From positions 33,272,552 to 33,336,551 of the forward strand of contig OX419756.1 of NCBI GenBank assembly GCA_948567375.1: DNA of 64,000 bases, read 5' to 3'. Source of the DNA: Lunularia cruciata (lineage: Eukaryota > Streptophyta > Marchantiopsida > Lunulariales > Lunulariaceae). The notes beneath the pieces are model-generated. The model ran no database searches. It was not told the DNA's origin and worked only from the letters and a program-made list of their open reading frames with translations. The position numbers and the translations under genes are program-made. Shown piece after piece: positions 29,117 to 39,135 of this stretch (within the stretch, counting starts at the first letter, position 1; the number at the start of each line of letters is the position of its first letter).

Positions 29117-32100
29117 CAATTCCAGACCCTTAGAGTGTTGTTTTGGAATGTTCATGGTCTCACACATACCAAGTACTCAAGCGCTAAACCTGTGTGGGAT
29201 AATGCTGATCTGATCAATCTTGTGGAGACATGGGAACATGAAGGAAACACCATTCAAGACATTGAAGGTTTCATTCTTGTTGGTTCAACTTGGAACAAGC
29301 GGAGGCAACACAGAGGAAGGGGCTTTGGAGGTATTGCAACTTACGTCAGATTTGGCTTTGAAAAGTCAGTCTCTTTGATAGGTCAAGACTCAAGTGGACA
29401 ATACCAATGGCTGAGGATTGGAAGAGTTGCTACACCTTGCTTCCTTGCTGTTTGTTACTTTGCCCCATTGACATCACCAATCTATTCAAGCGGATCTCTC
29501 AACACCATGCAGCCTTTCCACTCCTTGACAAAGGATGTGTTGGCATTTCAAAGTAAAGGTGCAGTATTTATCCTTGGTGATTTCAATGCTAGGATCCAAA
29601 CCTCTCAGATTCCTGAGTTTAGTGACCTTGAGAATGACCCTTTCCATAGCTTGATAGATCATTCTAGTGCTTGGTCCCGCTCTTCCAAAGATCTCATATC
29701 CAACTCCATGAGTGAGCACTTTTTGAGCTTTGGTACCAATTGTAGCTTGAAGATCTTGAATGGCCTTTCTCAATTTCCAGAAACTTGTAAGAGCACATGC
29801 TTTGCTTCAGGTGGATCCAGCACTGTAGATTATATGCTCACCTCACCAAGTGATATACACATTGTCTCAGATTTTGTTGTTTTAGATCCTCAACCTGAAT
29901 CTGACCATGCACCTTTATCTTGTGTCATCCTTCTTTCTTGCCTCAATAGAACCATATTACCTATTGACCATGCCTTTAGAAGGAAACTCCGTCTTGATTT
30001 TCACAAGCGAGATTTGTATCAACAAGCTATCCATGAGAAATTGAGCTCTATGGAGTGGAGTTCTGATTTTCAACAACGCAGTGACCAGTTGGTTGAACTT
30101 CTTCAATCTACATCAACAACTCTATTTCCACGAGGTTCTCACAGGAAGAGACTTGGTCTCCCTTGCAATAGGTGGTTTGATGCTGACTGTAAAATTGCAA
30201 GGATCAAAGCTATGGATAGGTCTCTTGATCAGATTGCACAAAATCAGGCTTTTGTCACTTATAAAAAGTTGGTGAAGTGCAAGAAGCGAGCGTTCTTGAG
30301 ACTCAAGGGGGTTGAGTTGAGCAATGAATTGAGGAGCAATCCCAAGGCTTTTTGGCAGAAAGTAACCATCAGATCTCCATCTCCATCGCTGGACCTGAAC
30401 GAGCTTTGTGAATATGTGAAGGATCTGTATTTTTTCCCTGATGCTCCAAGCATGGCACCTTGCCTTGGATCTGCTCTCACCATCTCTGAAGTTGACGTCC
30501 AGTACCAATTGAAGAAGTTGGCCAATGGTAAGGCTGAAGACCTTGATGGACTATGTGTTGAACTACTTAAGTGGGGTGGTAGCCATCTGATTTCACTACT
30601 CACTTCTCTCTTGAATGAGGCCATCAGGTGTGGTTTTCCTGATAGATGGTGCTTCAAGAAGGTAGTTCCTATTCACAAGTCTGGTGAGAGAGATATTGTC
30701 ACCAATTACCGTACCATTCTAGTGGGTAGTATCTTTGCCAAGTTGTACGGTCAAATTTTGGAGACTAGGTTGAGTACTTGGGCTGAAAAGTACAGAATTC
30801 GAGCTAAGTGCCAAGCGGGTTTCAGATCAGGCTTTAGTACCTTGGATCATCTATTGGTACTCCATGTTTTGTGGTGGAAATCTAAAGGTGTTGAGAGAGC
30901 TCTCTATGTTGCATTTATTGATTTCAGGAAGGCCTTTGATAAGGTGCTTAGGAAATCATTAAGTGAGAGACTCATGGAAGTTGGTGTTTCAGCCGATCTG
31001 ATTGGTGCTATCTCTAGACTCTATGAGAAGGTGGTTGTGAAACTTTCATCTTTGAGCTCTCAAGATGTCCTTAGCACAATGGGTGTGATTCAAGGTTGCT
31101 CTCTATCCCCAACATTGTTTGGAATCTTCATCGATGATCTAGAGAGGGTGCTCATGGAAGCTGGAGCTACAGGTGTACAAGTTGGCTCTTTGATGATACA
31201 TGCACTACTGTATGCGGATGATGTAGTGCTCCTCTCACCCAATCCACAAAGTTTACAGAAGTTGTTGGATTCTCTTCTCTTGTTTTGCAATCAAACAAAG
31301 ATGGAAGTGAACCTTGACAAGTCCAAGGTGATGGTGGTGGTGGGTTCTAAAGGTGTCACACCTTTCTTTTTTGACGGACAGCAATTGGAGCAGGTTTCTT
31401 CTTACAAGTACTTGGGCCTTGAGTTTTCTCATGACTATAGTTGGTCTACTTGTGTGAAGATGAGAATCAATGCAGGCTTTAGAGCTTTGTATTCACTCAT
31501 GAATCGCTCTAGACTTGCTCACCTTACCACATGGGAGTTGAAGAAGGTGCTGTTCAGATCTCTTGTGCAGCCGGTGGTTCTCTATGGTGCTCAGATTTGG
31601 GGTCCAGGTACTAAGAAGACATGGTGGCAAAAGGTGGAGAAAGTTCAGAAATTGTTTTTGTGTGATGAACTTGGGGTGAGGACTCAAACTCCTTATGTAT
31701 TGCTGCTTGCTGAAACCGGGTTTTTGCCTCTTGAGGCTGAAGCTTTGTTTTTAGCTATCACATATGCCACTAAGGTGAGGTCCATGGAGCACGAGAGACT
31801 TCCCTACCAAGCTTTTTGTGCCACTCTATCTGTCAGTTGGTATACAGATCTGGTTGCATGGGCCACCAGGTGGAATGTTTGTGAGCGACATTGGAAGTTG
31901 GAGCCTATTGCACTACGAGAAGTGATCAAGGAGCAGTTTTTACTTCACTTATGGCAGCAGCCCGGTACCAAGATGGTGTTCTATCAGCAGTTTGTAAATC
32001 CTATGTTGGTGTATTGTGAGCAAGATTATCTCTTGGCTAGGATTTCTACTTCACTTAGACATGTTATCGCTCAATATAGAACTAGTTCTCATAGACTAGA

Positions 32101-32353
32101 AGTAGAACAAGGACGTTGGCAGCAGATAGAGCACTCCATGCGACTTTGCAAATTGTGTATTTTGAGCAAAGTTGAGGATGAGCATCATGTGTTGATTGTT
32201 TGCACTTGTTACATGCAGATTAGAGTTAGACATCAGATTACTTGTAGTGATTTCTCAACTCTCTTACAAGTTGAAGCTTTAGCGTTAGGGAAGTACATGA
32301 CCGAGGTTAGTTTACATCGGACCAATTTGTTACAGATTGGTCAGATGCCCTAG
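29117..32353 (+). CDS. LINE ORF2 protein: APE endonuclease, reverse transcriptase, Cys/His knuckle
   Basis: Open from the codon after the ORF1 UAG (29114-29116) to the stop at 32351-32353. Counting from the GTG at 29135: WNVHG at residues 4-8, ETWEHEG at ~31, GDFN at 148-151, SDH at 256-258, RT YADD at 693-696, and the knuckle CKLC at 1005-1008 followed by HH and C. All the APE and RT catalytic motifs I can identify are present. There is no AUG upstream of the endonuclease core; the first Met codon lies at residue ~125. Expression therefore needs UAG readthrough, non-AUG initiation or reinitiation. One Val codon is inserted (VMVVVGSK). Predicted to nick DNA and copy its own RNA. Potentially active. 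Confidence 0.92.
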   Translation, partial: QFQTLRVLFWNVHGLTHTKYSSAKPVWDNADLINLVETWEHEGNTIQDIEGFILVGSTWNKRRQHRGRGFGGIATYVRFGFEKSVSLIGQDSSGQYQWLRIGRVATPCFLAVCYFAPLTSPIYSSGSLNTMQPFHSLTKDVLAFQSKGAVFILGDFNARIQTSQIPEFSDLENDPFHSLIDHSSAWSRSSKDLISNSMSEHFLSFGTNCSLKILNGLSQFPETCKSTCFASGGSSTVDYMLTSPSDIHIVSDFVVLDPQPESDHAPLSCVILLSCLNRTILPIDHAFRRKLRLDFHKRDLYQQAIHEKLSSMEWSSDFQQRSDQLVELLQSTSTTLFPRGSHRKRLGLPCNRWFDADCKIARIKAMDRSLDQIAQNQAFVTYKKLVKCKKRAFLRLKGVELSNELRSNPKAFWQKVTIRSPSPSLDLNELCEYVKDLYFFPDAPSMAPCLGSALTISEVDVQYQLKKLANGKAEDLDGLCVELLKWGGSHLISLLTSLLNEAIRCGFPDRWCFKKVVPIHKSGERDIVTNYRTILVGSIFAKLYGQILETRLSTWAEKYRIRAKCQAGFRSGFSTLDHLLVLHVLWWKSKGVERALYVAFIDFRKAFDKVLRKSLSERLMEVGVSADLIGAISRLYEKVVVKLSSLSSQDVLSTMGVIQGCSLSPTLFGIFIDDLERVLMEAGATGVQVGSLMIHALLYADDVVLLSPNPQSLQKLLDSLLLFCNQTKMEVNLDKSKVMVVVGSKGVTPFFFDGQQLEQVSSYKYLGLEFSHDYSWSTCVKMRINAGFRALYSLMNRSRLAHLTTWELKKVLFRSLVQPVVLYGAQIWGPGTKKTWWQKVEKVQKLFLCDELGVRTQTPYVLLLAETGFLPLEAEALFLAITYATKVRSMEHERLPYQAFCATLSVSWYTDLVAWATRWNVCERHWKLEPIALREVIKEQFLLHLWQQPGTKMVFYQQFVNPMLVYCEQDYLLARISTSLRHVIAQYRTSSHRLEVEQGRWQQIEHSMRLCKLCILSKVEDEHHVLIVCTCYMQIRVRHQITCSDFSTLLQVEALALGKYMTEVSLHRTNLLQIGQMP

Positions 32354-32450
32354 GCCCTTGCCTAGGCTCACATTTCATGTGTTTTGTATTGTGTTTCCAG
32401 CCTTTTGACTCTTTGGGTCTTTCGGGCTTTATATTTTATTGTTGTTGTTG

Positions 32451-33550
32451 TTGATTGGAGTATGTTGGGAGCTTGGAGCTGCGCTCACCCTACATGATGA
32501 TGAAGGGAAGGAGTTTATGGTAGATTATGCTAGTCTCTCCAACAATTCAGTGGAAGCAAAGTGTAGTTTATATGAGGGAGAGTGTTTGGCAGCAGTTCGG
32601 GCAGTAGCACATTCCATTGTTACCTATTTGTAACCCTTTCATTCTCATCATTGATCATCAGCCGCTGAAGTGGTTGATGGAGTCCAACAAGCTTTCAAGT
32701 AAGCTTGCAAGAAGGGCTTTGATTTTATAGGAAAATGATTTCATGATTGTTCATAGGCATGGAGTGGTGAACCGTGATGCAAATGGGTTGAGTAGAAACT
32801 CATGTCCCAGCCAGTAGGATCAGACCGGAGCATGTTGGCATGGTGAGATAGATGAGGAGATGGTGCCGGGTTGGCATGCATTGGCCTTTCTATGTATAAT
32901 TTTTGAAGCTTTGGTGGTATCTCTCTCAGCGCATACAGGAGGAGTTATTGAGGTCATAGATCCAAAGAGTGAAGATATTGGTACAATTCAACAAGACATT
33001 CATGGTGACATCTTAGTGATGGACTATCTTTGCACTGGTGTTGTGGGTGGCACAAGGAGCTAAGGAGAGAGATCATGTCCTTCAGCAAGCCGAACAATTC
33101 AAATTGGAGGGTAGACACCTTTTGTGTGGATGGGAGGATGGTAGAGTGCGAGTAGTACCACTTCCATCTTAGAGACCACAGTTGGTCCGTCATGCTCATG
33201 AGTAGCTAGAACATTTTGGAGTAAAGCATACATATAGCTTACTCCTGAGTCACTATTGGTGGCACGATATGCAGACTGAGGTATAGTAGTTTGTTGCAAG
33301 ATGTGGATTTTATGACCAAGTTAGAGCATCATTCAATGCTCCTACACCACATTTACACCCATTACCTATCATGGGATTGGATTGCTATTGGAGTTTGGAC
33401 TTTGTAGGACCTTTACCATTGACTGTGAGACATCATTGATATGTTTTGGTGATGGTGGAACACTTCTCCAAGTGGATTGAGTTGGTGGCACTTCCTGACA
33501 AGTCTAGTGAAGGGATAGCTTACTCATTCTTGGATCAAGTTCTTAGTAAT
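32451..33550 (+). pseudogene. G1 RNase H and integrase N-terminus
   Basis: Resumes RNase H after L7: AALTLHDDE, YEGECLAAVRAV, then VNRDANGLSR, matching G2 at 57600-57940. Next is the spacer preceding integrase (VIEVIDPKSEDIG), then a degraded HHCC zinc finger (HAHE-stop...HYWWH, RCGFYDQ) in which the second Cys of the CxxC pair is Tyr. The integrase core begins LDCYWSLDFVGPLPL with the first catalytic Asp. L8 interrupts it at 33550. Confidence 0.85.
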
Positions 33551-33895
33551 GAAACAATGAAACAATGAAATATAAAGCCCGAAAGACCCAAAGAGTCAAA
33601 AGGCTGGAAACACAATACAAAACACATGAAATGTGAGCCTAGGCAAGGGCCTAGGGCATCGGACCAATTTGTAACAAATTGGTCCGATGTAAAGTAACTT
33701 CTGTCATGTACTTCCCTAATGCTAAAGCTTCAACCTGTAAGAGAGTTGAGAAGTCACTGCAAGTAATCTGATGTCTAACTCTAATCTGCATGTAACAAGG
33801 GCAATCAACAAACACATGATGCTCATCCTCAACTTTGCTCATAATACACAATTTGCAAAGTCGCATGGAGTGCTCTATCTGCTGCCAACGTCCTT
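33551..33895 (-). mobile_element. LINE copy L8 (5'-truncated, 345 bp)
   Basis: Minus-strand 3' end of an A-like LINE: tail, 3' UTR, both hairpins and the last ~70 codons of ORF2 including the CKLC...C knuckle. GTAAT is duplicated at 33546-33550 and 33896-33900. It splits the G1 integrase core. Confidence 0.92.
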
Positions 33896-34769
33896 GTAAT
33901 TTTGGTGCACCAGCTGAAGTTTTGACTGATCAGGGTACATAGTTCTTGGGGGAGTTTTAGGTCTTGTGTGACAAGGCTTTGATTGATCATTGTACTACAT
34001 CCCAAGATCACCCTGAGGCAGATGGCTTAGTAGAGAGAGAGGTTCAGACGGTGAAGAGTGGATTGTGAAAGTATGGTTTGTAGAAAGGCCACTTGGGAGA
34101 TTGAGATCTCCAATTACCTTGGTTGGCCATGGGCTATTGGTTCAGCTAGCAAGCCTCCTTAGCCTCCTTCTCTCCTTACTTTCTACTCTATGGACAAGAT
34201 CCAAATTTACCTGCAGCCATTTGTCAAGATGCTACTATAGTTTTGAACTTGGATGATCTTGATGTATGGATGAGGGCATGTTCTCAGCAGGCAAAGATCT
34301 TTTGGAGAGTGATACCAATGGCTTTTGGGAACTTGGTGATTGCTCATCATATGCTACCATTCCAGGAGGAGGTTATAGATCCTCAATCTGTCTATTTCAT
34401 CTAGGTAACTATGTATATCTACAATAGACAGCACCGATGACACTTGATGTTTTGACAGGCCGCACTATCTTGAGAGTGCATGAGGTTTTTCCATCTAGAG
34501 TCCTTGTGTTGGAATGACATGATGGTGTTGTTTGGAAGGATCATGTGTGCAATTGTGCGCCATGCCTTCTCCCAAACATTGATGGTACTATGGACCCAAG
34601 CTTGGCACTTGTACGTGCAGGCTTGAGGTGTATGTTATGTGGCTCTTCTGGTGGAGCTACTACTATGTTAGTGTGTGATAGCTGTTCAAGAGGATGGCAT
34701 TTGGCATGTATGACTCCTTCCCTCATGATGGTTCTTCAAGGACAATGGTTATGTCCTAGATGTACTTGA
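33896..34769 (+). pseudogene. G1 integrase C-terminal half with PHD finger
   Basis: Begins FGAPAEVLTDQGT (second catalytic Asp), then DHPEADGLVE (catalytic Glu), in the DD-E spacing of retroviral-type integrase. A following frame (NYVYLQ, LDVLTGRTILRV, RVLVLE, NCAPCLLPNIDG; 34405-34590) resembles the GPY/F-type C-terminus. It ends with a complete C4HC3 PHD-finger signature at 34628-34766: CMLC, CDSC, H, C, CPRC with spacings C-x2-C-x11-C-x2-C-x4-H-x2-C-x14-C-x2-C. G2 lacks about 170 bp of the GPY/F-like part. The PHD finger probably read chromatin for integration, as chromodomains do in chromoviruses (inference). Confidence 0.82.
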
Positions 34770-34937
34770 CCTATAGCTAGTTCATCATTTCTATGGTATA
34801 GATTGTAGACAAGTGACTAACAATGGGGCTCCATAGCACCCGGCCTCATGATCTTTGCCCATCATAGGGTATACCATATACTTGGAGTAGATGGGTATCT
34901 AGAGTTAGAGGGACCTAACCGCCAGCTAGGGGACGAT
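34770..34937 (+). other. G1 3' untranslated region and polypurine tract
   Basis: Non-coding between the stop after the PHD finger and the LTR. Conserved with 59396-59570 of G2. It ends in the purine-rich AGGGGACGAT directly before a TGTGGCAC start, which fits a polypurine tract and LTR boundary. Confidence 0.6.
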
Positions 34938-35306
34938 TGTGGCACTTTAAAGTTTATGTATGACTTATGTGTGAGTTATGCTTCTAGAGTGTATGGTGTT
35001 GACATCAATGTATGTTGGGTAGCAATGTATATATGCGTGACAGCTATGACACAATTTGTAATGTCGCATCTAGATTGCTTGAACACAAGAGTTCCAATGA
35101 TAGTAGTTAGAAATATTTTGGCAATTACACATAAACTACTTTTGATGGTCAGATTTTGTGTTAAGGGTGTTGAATTCATGGCAGGGCCCACGGTCACTTG
35201 CACCATCCACACTATCAGGTGTGCCGTCAGTAGGACCATTGGGATGAGACTTAGGTCAAAATTAGGAGTATACCTTGGAAGTGCAGCTCTAGAGGCTCAC
35301 TTCTTT
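34938..35306 (+). repeat. Partial 3' LTR of G1
   Basis: Matches the first ~370 bases of the G2 LTR at 59571-60120, starting TGTGGCACTTTA and running to a GAGCTCACTTCT-like point. It is cut by L9; the remaining ~180 bases are not found beyond L9. Confidence 0.75.
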
Positions 35307-37203
35307 GAAACAATGAAACAATGAAATATAAAGCCCGAAAGACCCAAAGAGTCAAAAGGCTGGAAACACAATACAAAACACATGAAATGTGAGCCTAGGC
35401 AAGGGCCTAGGGCATCGGACCAATTTGTAACAAATTGGTCCGATGTAAAGTAACTTCTGTCATGTACTTCCCTAATGCTAAAGCTTCAACCTGTAAGAGA
35501 GTTGAGAAGTCACTGCAAGTAATCTGATGTCTAACTCTAATCTGCATGTAACAAGGGCAATCAACAAACACATGATGCTCATCCTCAACTTTGCTCATAA
35601 TACACAATTTGCAAAGTCGCATGGAGTGCTCTATCTGCTGCCAACGTCCTTGTTCTACTTCTAGTCTATGAGAACTAGTTCTATATTGAGCGATAACATG
35701 TCTCAATGAAGTAGAAATCCTAGCCAAGAGATAATCTTGCTCACAATACACCAACATAGGATTTACAAACTGCTGATAGAACACCATCTTGGTACCGGGT
35801 TGCTGCCATAAGCGAAGTAAAAACTGCTCCTTGATCACCTCTCGAAGTGCAATAGGCTCCAATCTCCAATGTCGCTCAAAAACATTCCACCTTGTGGCCC
35901 ATGCAATCAGATCTGTATACCAACCGACAGATAGAGTGGCACAAAAAGCTTGGTAGGGAAGTCTCTCATGCTCCATGGACCTCACCTTAGTGGCATATGT
36001 GATAGCTAAAAACAAAGCTTCAGCCTCAAGAGGTAAAAATCCTGTTTCAGCAAGCAGGAATACATAAGGAGTTTGAGTCCTCACCCCAAGTTCATCACAC
36101 AAAAACAATTTCTGAACTTTCTCCACCTTTTGCCACCATGTCTTCTTAGTACCTGGACCCCAAATCTGAGCACCATAGAGAACCACCGGCTGCACAAGAG
36201 ATCTGAACAGCACCTTCTTCAACTCCCATGTGGTGAGGTGAGCAAGTCTACTACGGTTCATGAGTGAATACAAAGCTCTAAAGCCTGCATTGATTCTCAT
36301 CTTCACACAAGTAGACCAACTATAGTCATGAGAAAACTCAAGGCCCAAGTACTTATAAGAAGAAACCTGCTCCAATTGCTGTCCATCAAAAAAGAAAGGT
36401 GTGACACCTTTAGAGCCCACCACAATCACCTTGGACTTGTCAAGGTTCACCTCCATCTTTGTTTCATTGCAAAAGCAAAGTAGAGAATCCAACAGCTTCT
36501 GTAAACTCTGTGGATTTGTGGAGAGAAGCACTACATCATCTGCATAAAGGAGTGCATGTATCATCAAAGAGCCAACCTGTACACCTGTAGCTCCAGCTTC
36601 CATGAGTAGACTCTCTAGATCATCGATGAAGATTCCGAACAGAGTTGGAGACAGAGAGCAGCCTTGGATCACACCCATTGTGCTAAGGACATCTTGAGAG
36701 CTCAAAGATGAAAGTTTCACAATCACTTTCTCATAGAGTCTAGAGATAGCACCAATCAGATCAGCTGAAACACCCACTTCAATGAGTCTCTCACTTAGAG
36801 ATTTCCTGAGCACCTTATCAAAGGCCTTCCTGAAATCAATAAAGGCAACATAGAGAGCTCTTCCAACCCCCTTGGATTTGCACCACAAAACATGAAGTAC
36901 CAATAGGTGGTCCAAAGTACTAAAGCCTAATCTGAAACCAGCTTGGCACTTAGCTCGAATTTTGTGCTTTTCAGCCCAAGTGCTCAACCTTGACTCCAAA
37001 ATTCGACCATACAACTTGGCAAAGACACTACCAACAAGTATGGTACGGTAATTGGTGACAACATCTCTTTGGCCAGACTTGTGAATAGGAACTACCTTCT
37101 TGAAGCACCATCTATCCGGAAAGCCACACTTGATTGCCTCATTCAAATGAGAAGTGAGTATTGAAATCAGTTGGCTACCGCCCCACTTCAGAAGTTCAAC
37201 ACA
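35307..37203 (-). mobile_element. LINE copy L9 (subfamily A, 5'-truncated)
   Basis: Minus-strand copy with tail, 3' UTR, hairpins and the RT half of ORF2. It is truncated at about 37203 within the segment preceding LNEAIKCGFPDRW. The left flank is the G1 LTR, the right flank the LTR of element I, so the two sides do not join and no target-site duplication is seen. Confidence 0.9.
35407..37202 (-). pseudogene. LINE ORF2, RT half
   Basis: Open reading frame of at least 579 residues without internal stops, from the early RT region through YADDVVLLS to the C-terminal CKLC...HH...C knuckle. The CNETKM variant links it to L10 and L12. It has no endonuclease because of the 5' truncation, so it cannot mobilise itself. 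Confidence 0.9.
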
Positions 37204-37675
37204 GTTATGAAATAGTTATACACCAAAGTTACCAATAACTAGAGTCACCTAAGTTACTAGGCTAAAAGTCAAGTAAAGTCAAAAAGTAGAAAGGAATATC
37301 AATTCACATGGGCATATTTTACTAGCATGTGATCTTATCTTGACCCAACCACTAAGTCAAGGATTCCTTCACATGGGCTATCCTTGGACTAAAGAAGAAT
37401 CCAAAACAAAAAGGCTTGCAGGCCCAAGAGTTCTCAACTCTTTCTTCAAAGCCAAACACCTAGAAATAATACCAAGTCAACACACTAAAATCCAAAATAG
37501 TGGTGCTAATCTTTTCTACTTGCTCATCTTTAAAGTAAGGTCTCCTCTATCTTAGCTATGACTAACTTTAGCTAACCATGACTAATATAGAACCATTGTT
37601 TATCTCTATATAAATAATATCTCGTAAGTACTTGTAATATCACAATACCACACACATGCACAAATGGGTGTTACA
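37204..37675 (-). repeat. Partial 3' LTR of element I
   Basis: Starts TGTAACACCC just after the pol stop (minus strand) and runs at least 470 bases to the L9 junction. AT-rich, with a TATATAAATA-like tract at 37609-37618 and no ORF of note. The TGTAACACCC start is common in plant gypsy LTRs. Confidence 0.65.
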
Positions 37676-37723
37676 TTTACCCACGGACTAAGTTTTCACT
37701 TTGTCCTCAAAGAGAAGGTCTCT

Positions 37724-39114
37724 CTACCTTCTATGGTACATCTTCAACTTATCATGGTTAATCCTATCAAAGTGTCTTCCTCCCAACTCCTTGAGATCAT
37801 AGGTGTAATTGCCGCACACCTCCTCCACTATGAAAGGTCCAAAGTACTTAGGCAAAAACTTCTTTTGCACTCTCTTGAATCGAATGGAATCAAACAACAT
37901 TGCCCAATCACCTTCTTTGAAAGGCTCCACCTTCTTTGAAAGGCTCCACCTTCTTCTTGCCTTGCCTCTTGTCATAGCTCTCCTTTTGTTTCCTTTGGGC
38001 TTGCTCCAATCGAACCATAGCAACTGCTCTTGCCTCTTCCAACTCCATGAGTTGATCCTTCCTTGACTTCTCTGCATCACCTCCTTATGCTTTCTTCAAT
38101 CTCCTATGAATGCTTTGGAAGGTAGGAAGATCAAAGTGAATAGGTAAGGTAGACTCAATACCATTCACCAATTGAAATGGAGAATATCCGGTGGAAGTCT
38201 TCATGGTTGTCCTATACTCCCACAAAATTGCATGAATCCTCTTGTCCCAATGATGTTTAGCCTCCTCCATTTCTACATCTTTGGCCAACATCATGCACAA
38301 GGTCTGATTGGTTCTCTTTGCCAAACCATTAGAATTTGGCTTATAGGATGTAGTTACTCTATGTGTTATAGAGAAATATTGTAGCATGGCTGTAGTAATG
38401 CTTCTTGTAAACTCTCCTCCTCTATAAGAACCCAAGTCCAAAGGGCATCCAAACCTAGTGATAATGCGTTCATAAAGAAATCTACCCACTTCATCTTCAT
38501 TCTTGTCCCTCAATGGTCTAGCCTCAACCCACTTGGTAAGGTAATCAATAACTACCACAATATACCGATTGTTCCTTGGGGTTCTATTGAGAGGACCTAC
38601 AAAATCAATTCCCCATTTCTCAAAAGGTCTTAGCAATGGGAATTGATCTAAGTGGTAGAGTGGATGTAGACTTTCTAGCAAAAGCTTGAAAAACATGACA
38701 AGTTTTGCAATAATCAAGACAATCCTTGAAAATTCCTCTCCAATAGTAACCTGCATCTAGAATCTTGAAAGTAGTCACCTTTCCTGCAAAGTGTCCTCCA
38801 CATACTAAACCTTCATGAAACTCCTTTATGAGTAGGAAAGACTCTTCCTTACCCACTGCTCTTTGAAGTAGACCATCTATTCCTTGGTGAAAAAGAATAT
38901 CGTCCACCATTGTGTAAGGTCTAGATCTTGCTACAAGGGCCTTCCTCTCCCTAGCATGCATCCCTTCTGGATAGTTACCTCTTGTCACAAAATCCACAAT
39001 CTCCTTGGACTCCATTGGAACCTCTTGAGTGACTGAGATTGTCATGAGCTCCTCATCCGGGAAGGAATCGTCCACAGGCTCATCTCCATCATGATCATAG
39101 GCTATAGATAACAA
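37724..39114 (-). pseudogene. Element I integrase, catalytically dead
   Basis: An N-terminal zinc-finger region (HEGLVCGGHFAGK ... CKTCHVFQ) leads into the core GIDFVGPL with the first Asp. The second catalytic Asp is lost: the expected SDRGGEF reads SYRGGEF near 38430. The catalytic Glu is lost too: NGLAERTN reads NGLAKRTN near 38315. The C-terminus has a KYFGPFIVEEV GPY/F-like module. The core and C-terminal halves are in different frames around 38085, where a repeated AAAGGCTCCACCTTCTT unit (37918-37960) also occurs. Cannot catalyse integration. Confidence 0.85.
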
Positions 39115-39135
39115 ATCAGCATTTGCATGTTTCTT

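Larger units (their letters stand above)
26774..32450 (+). mobile_element. LINE copy L7 (subfamily B, full length, both ORFs open)
   Basis: The best-preserved element of the window: 5' UTR 26774-28291 (about eight ~180-bp monomers), ORF1 28292-29116, ORF2 29117-32353, 3' UTR with a (TTG)n tail. Flanked by TTGATT on both sides (26768-26773 and 32451-32456) inside the RNase H region of G1. The 3' hairpin has two mismatches compared with A copies. Confidence 0.93.
17628..35306 (+). mobile_element. Ty3/gypsy element G1 (methyltransferase- and PHD-bearing), decayed and split by LINEs
   Basis: Segments 17628-18599, 23753-24199, 24264-26773, 32451-33550 and 33896-35306 join collinearly when LINEs are removed and match G2 from 55700 onward. 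Order: gag C-terminus, protease, cytosine methyltransferase, RT, RNase H, integrase, GPY/F-like region, PHD finger, partial LTR. The 5' LTR and most of gag are missing at 17628; the 3' LTR is cut at 35306. Flanking duplications support the LINE insertions: TGATTG around L5, TTGATT around L7, GTAAT around L8. Many in-frame stops correspond to CAG, CAA or CGA codons in G2. Confidence 0.92.

Noticed and set aside
29135-29137. GTG as a normal start codon for LINE ORF2
   Set aside because: Subfamily A has GTA-CTG there, and the conserved residues RVL upstream of WNVHG are part of the fold, so the frame continues upstream to the UAG.
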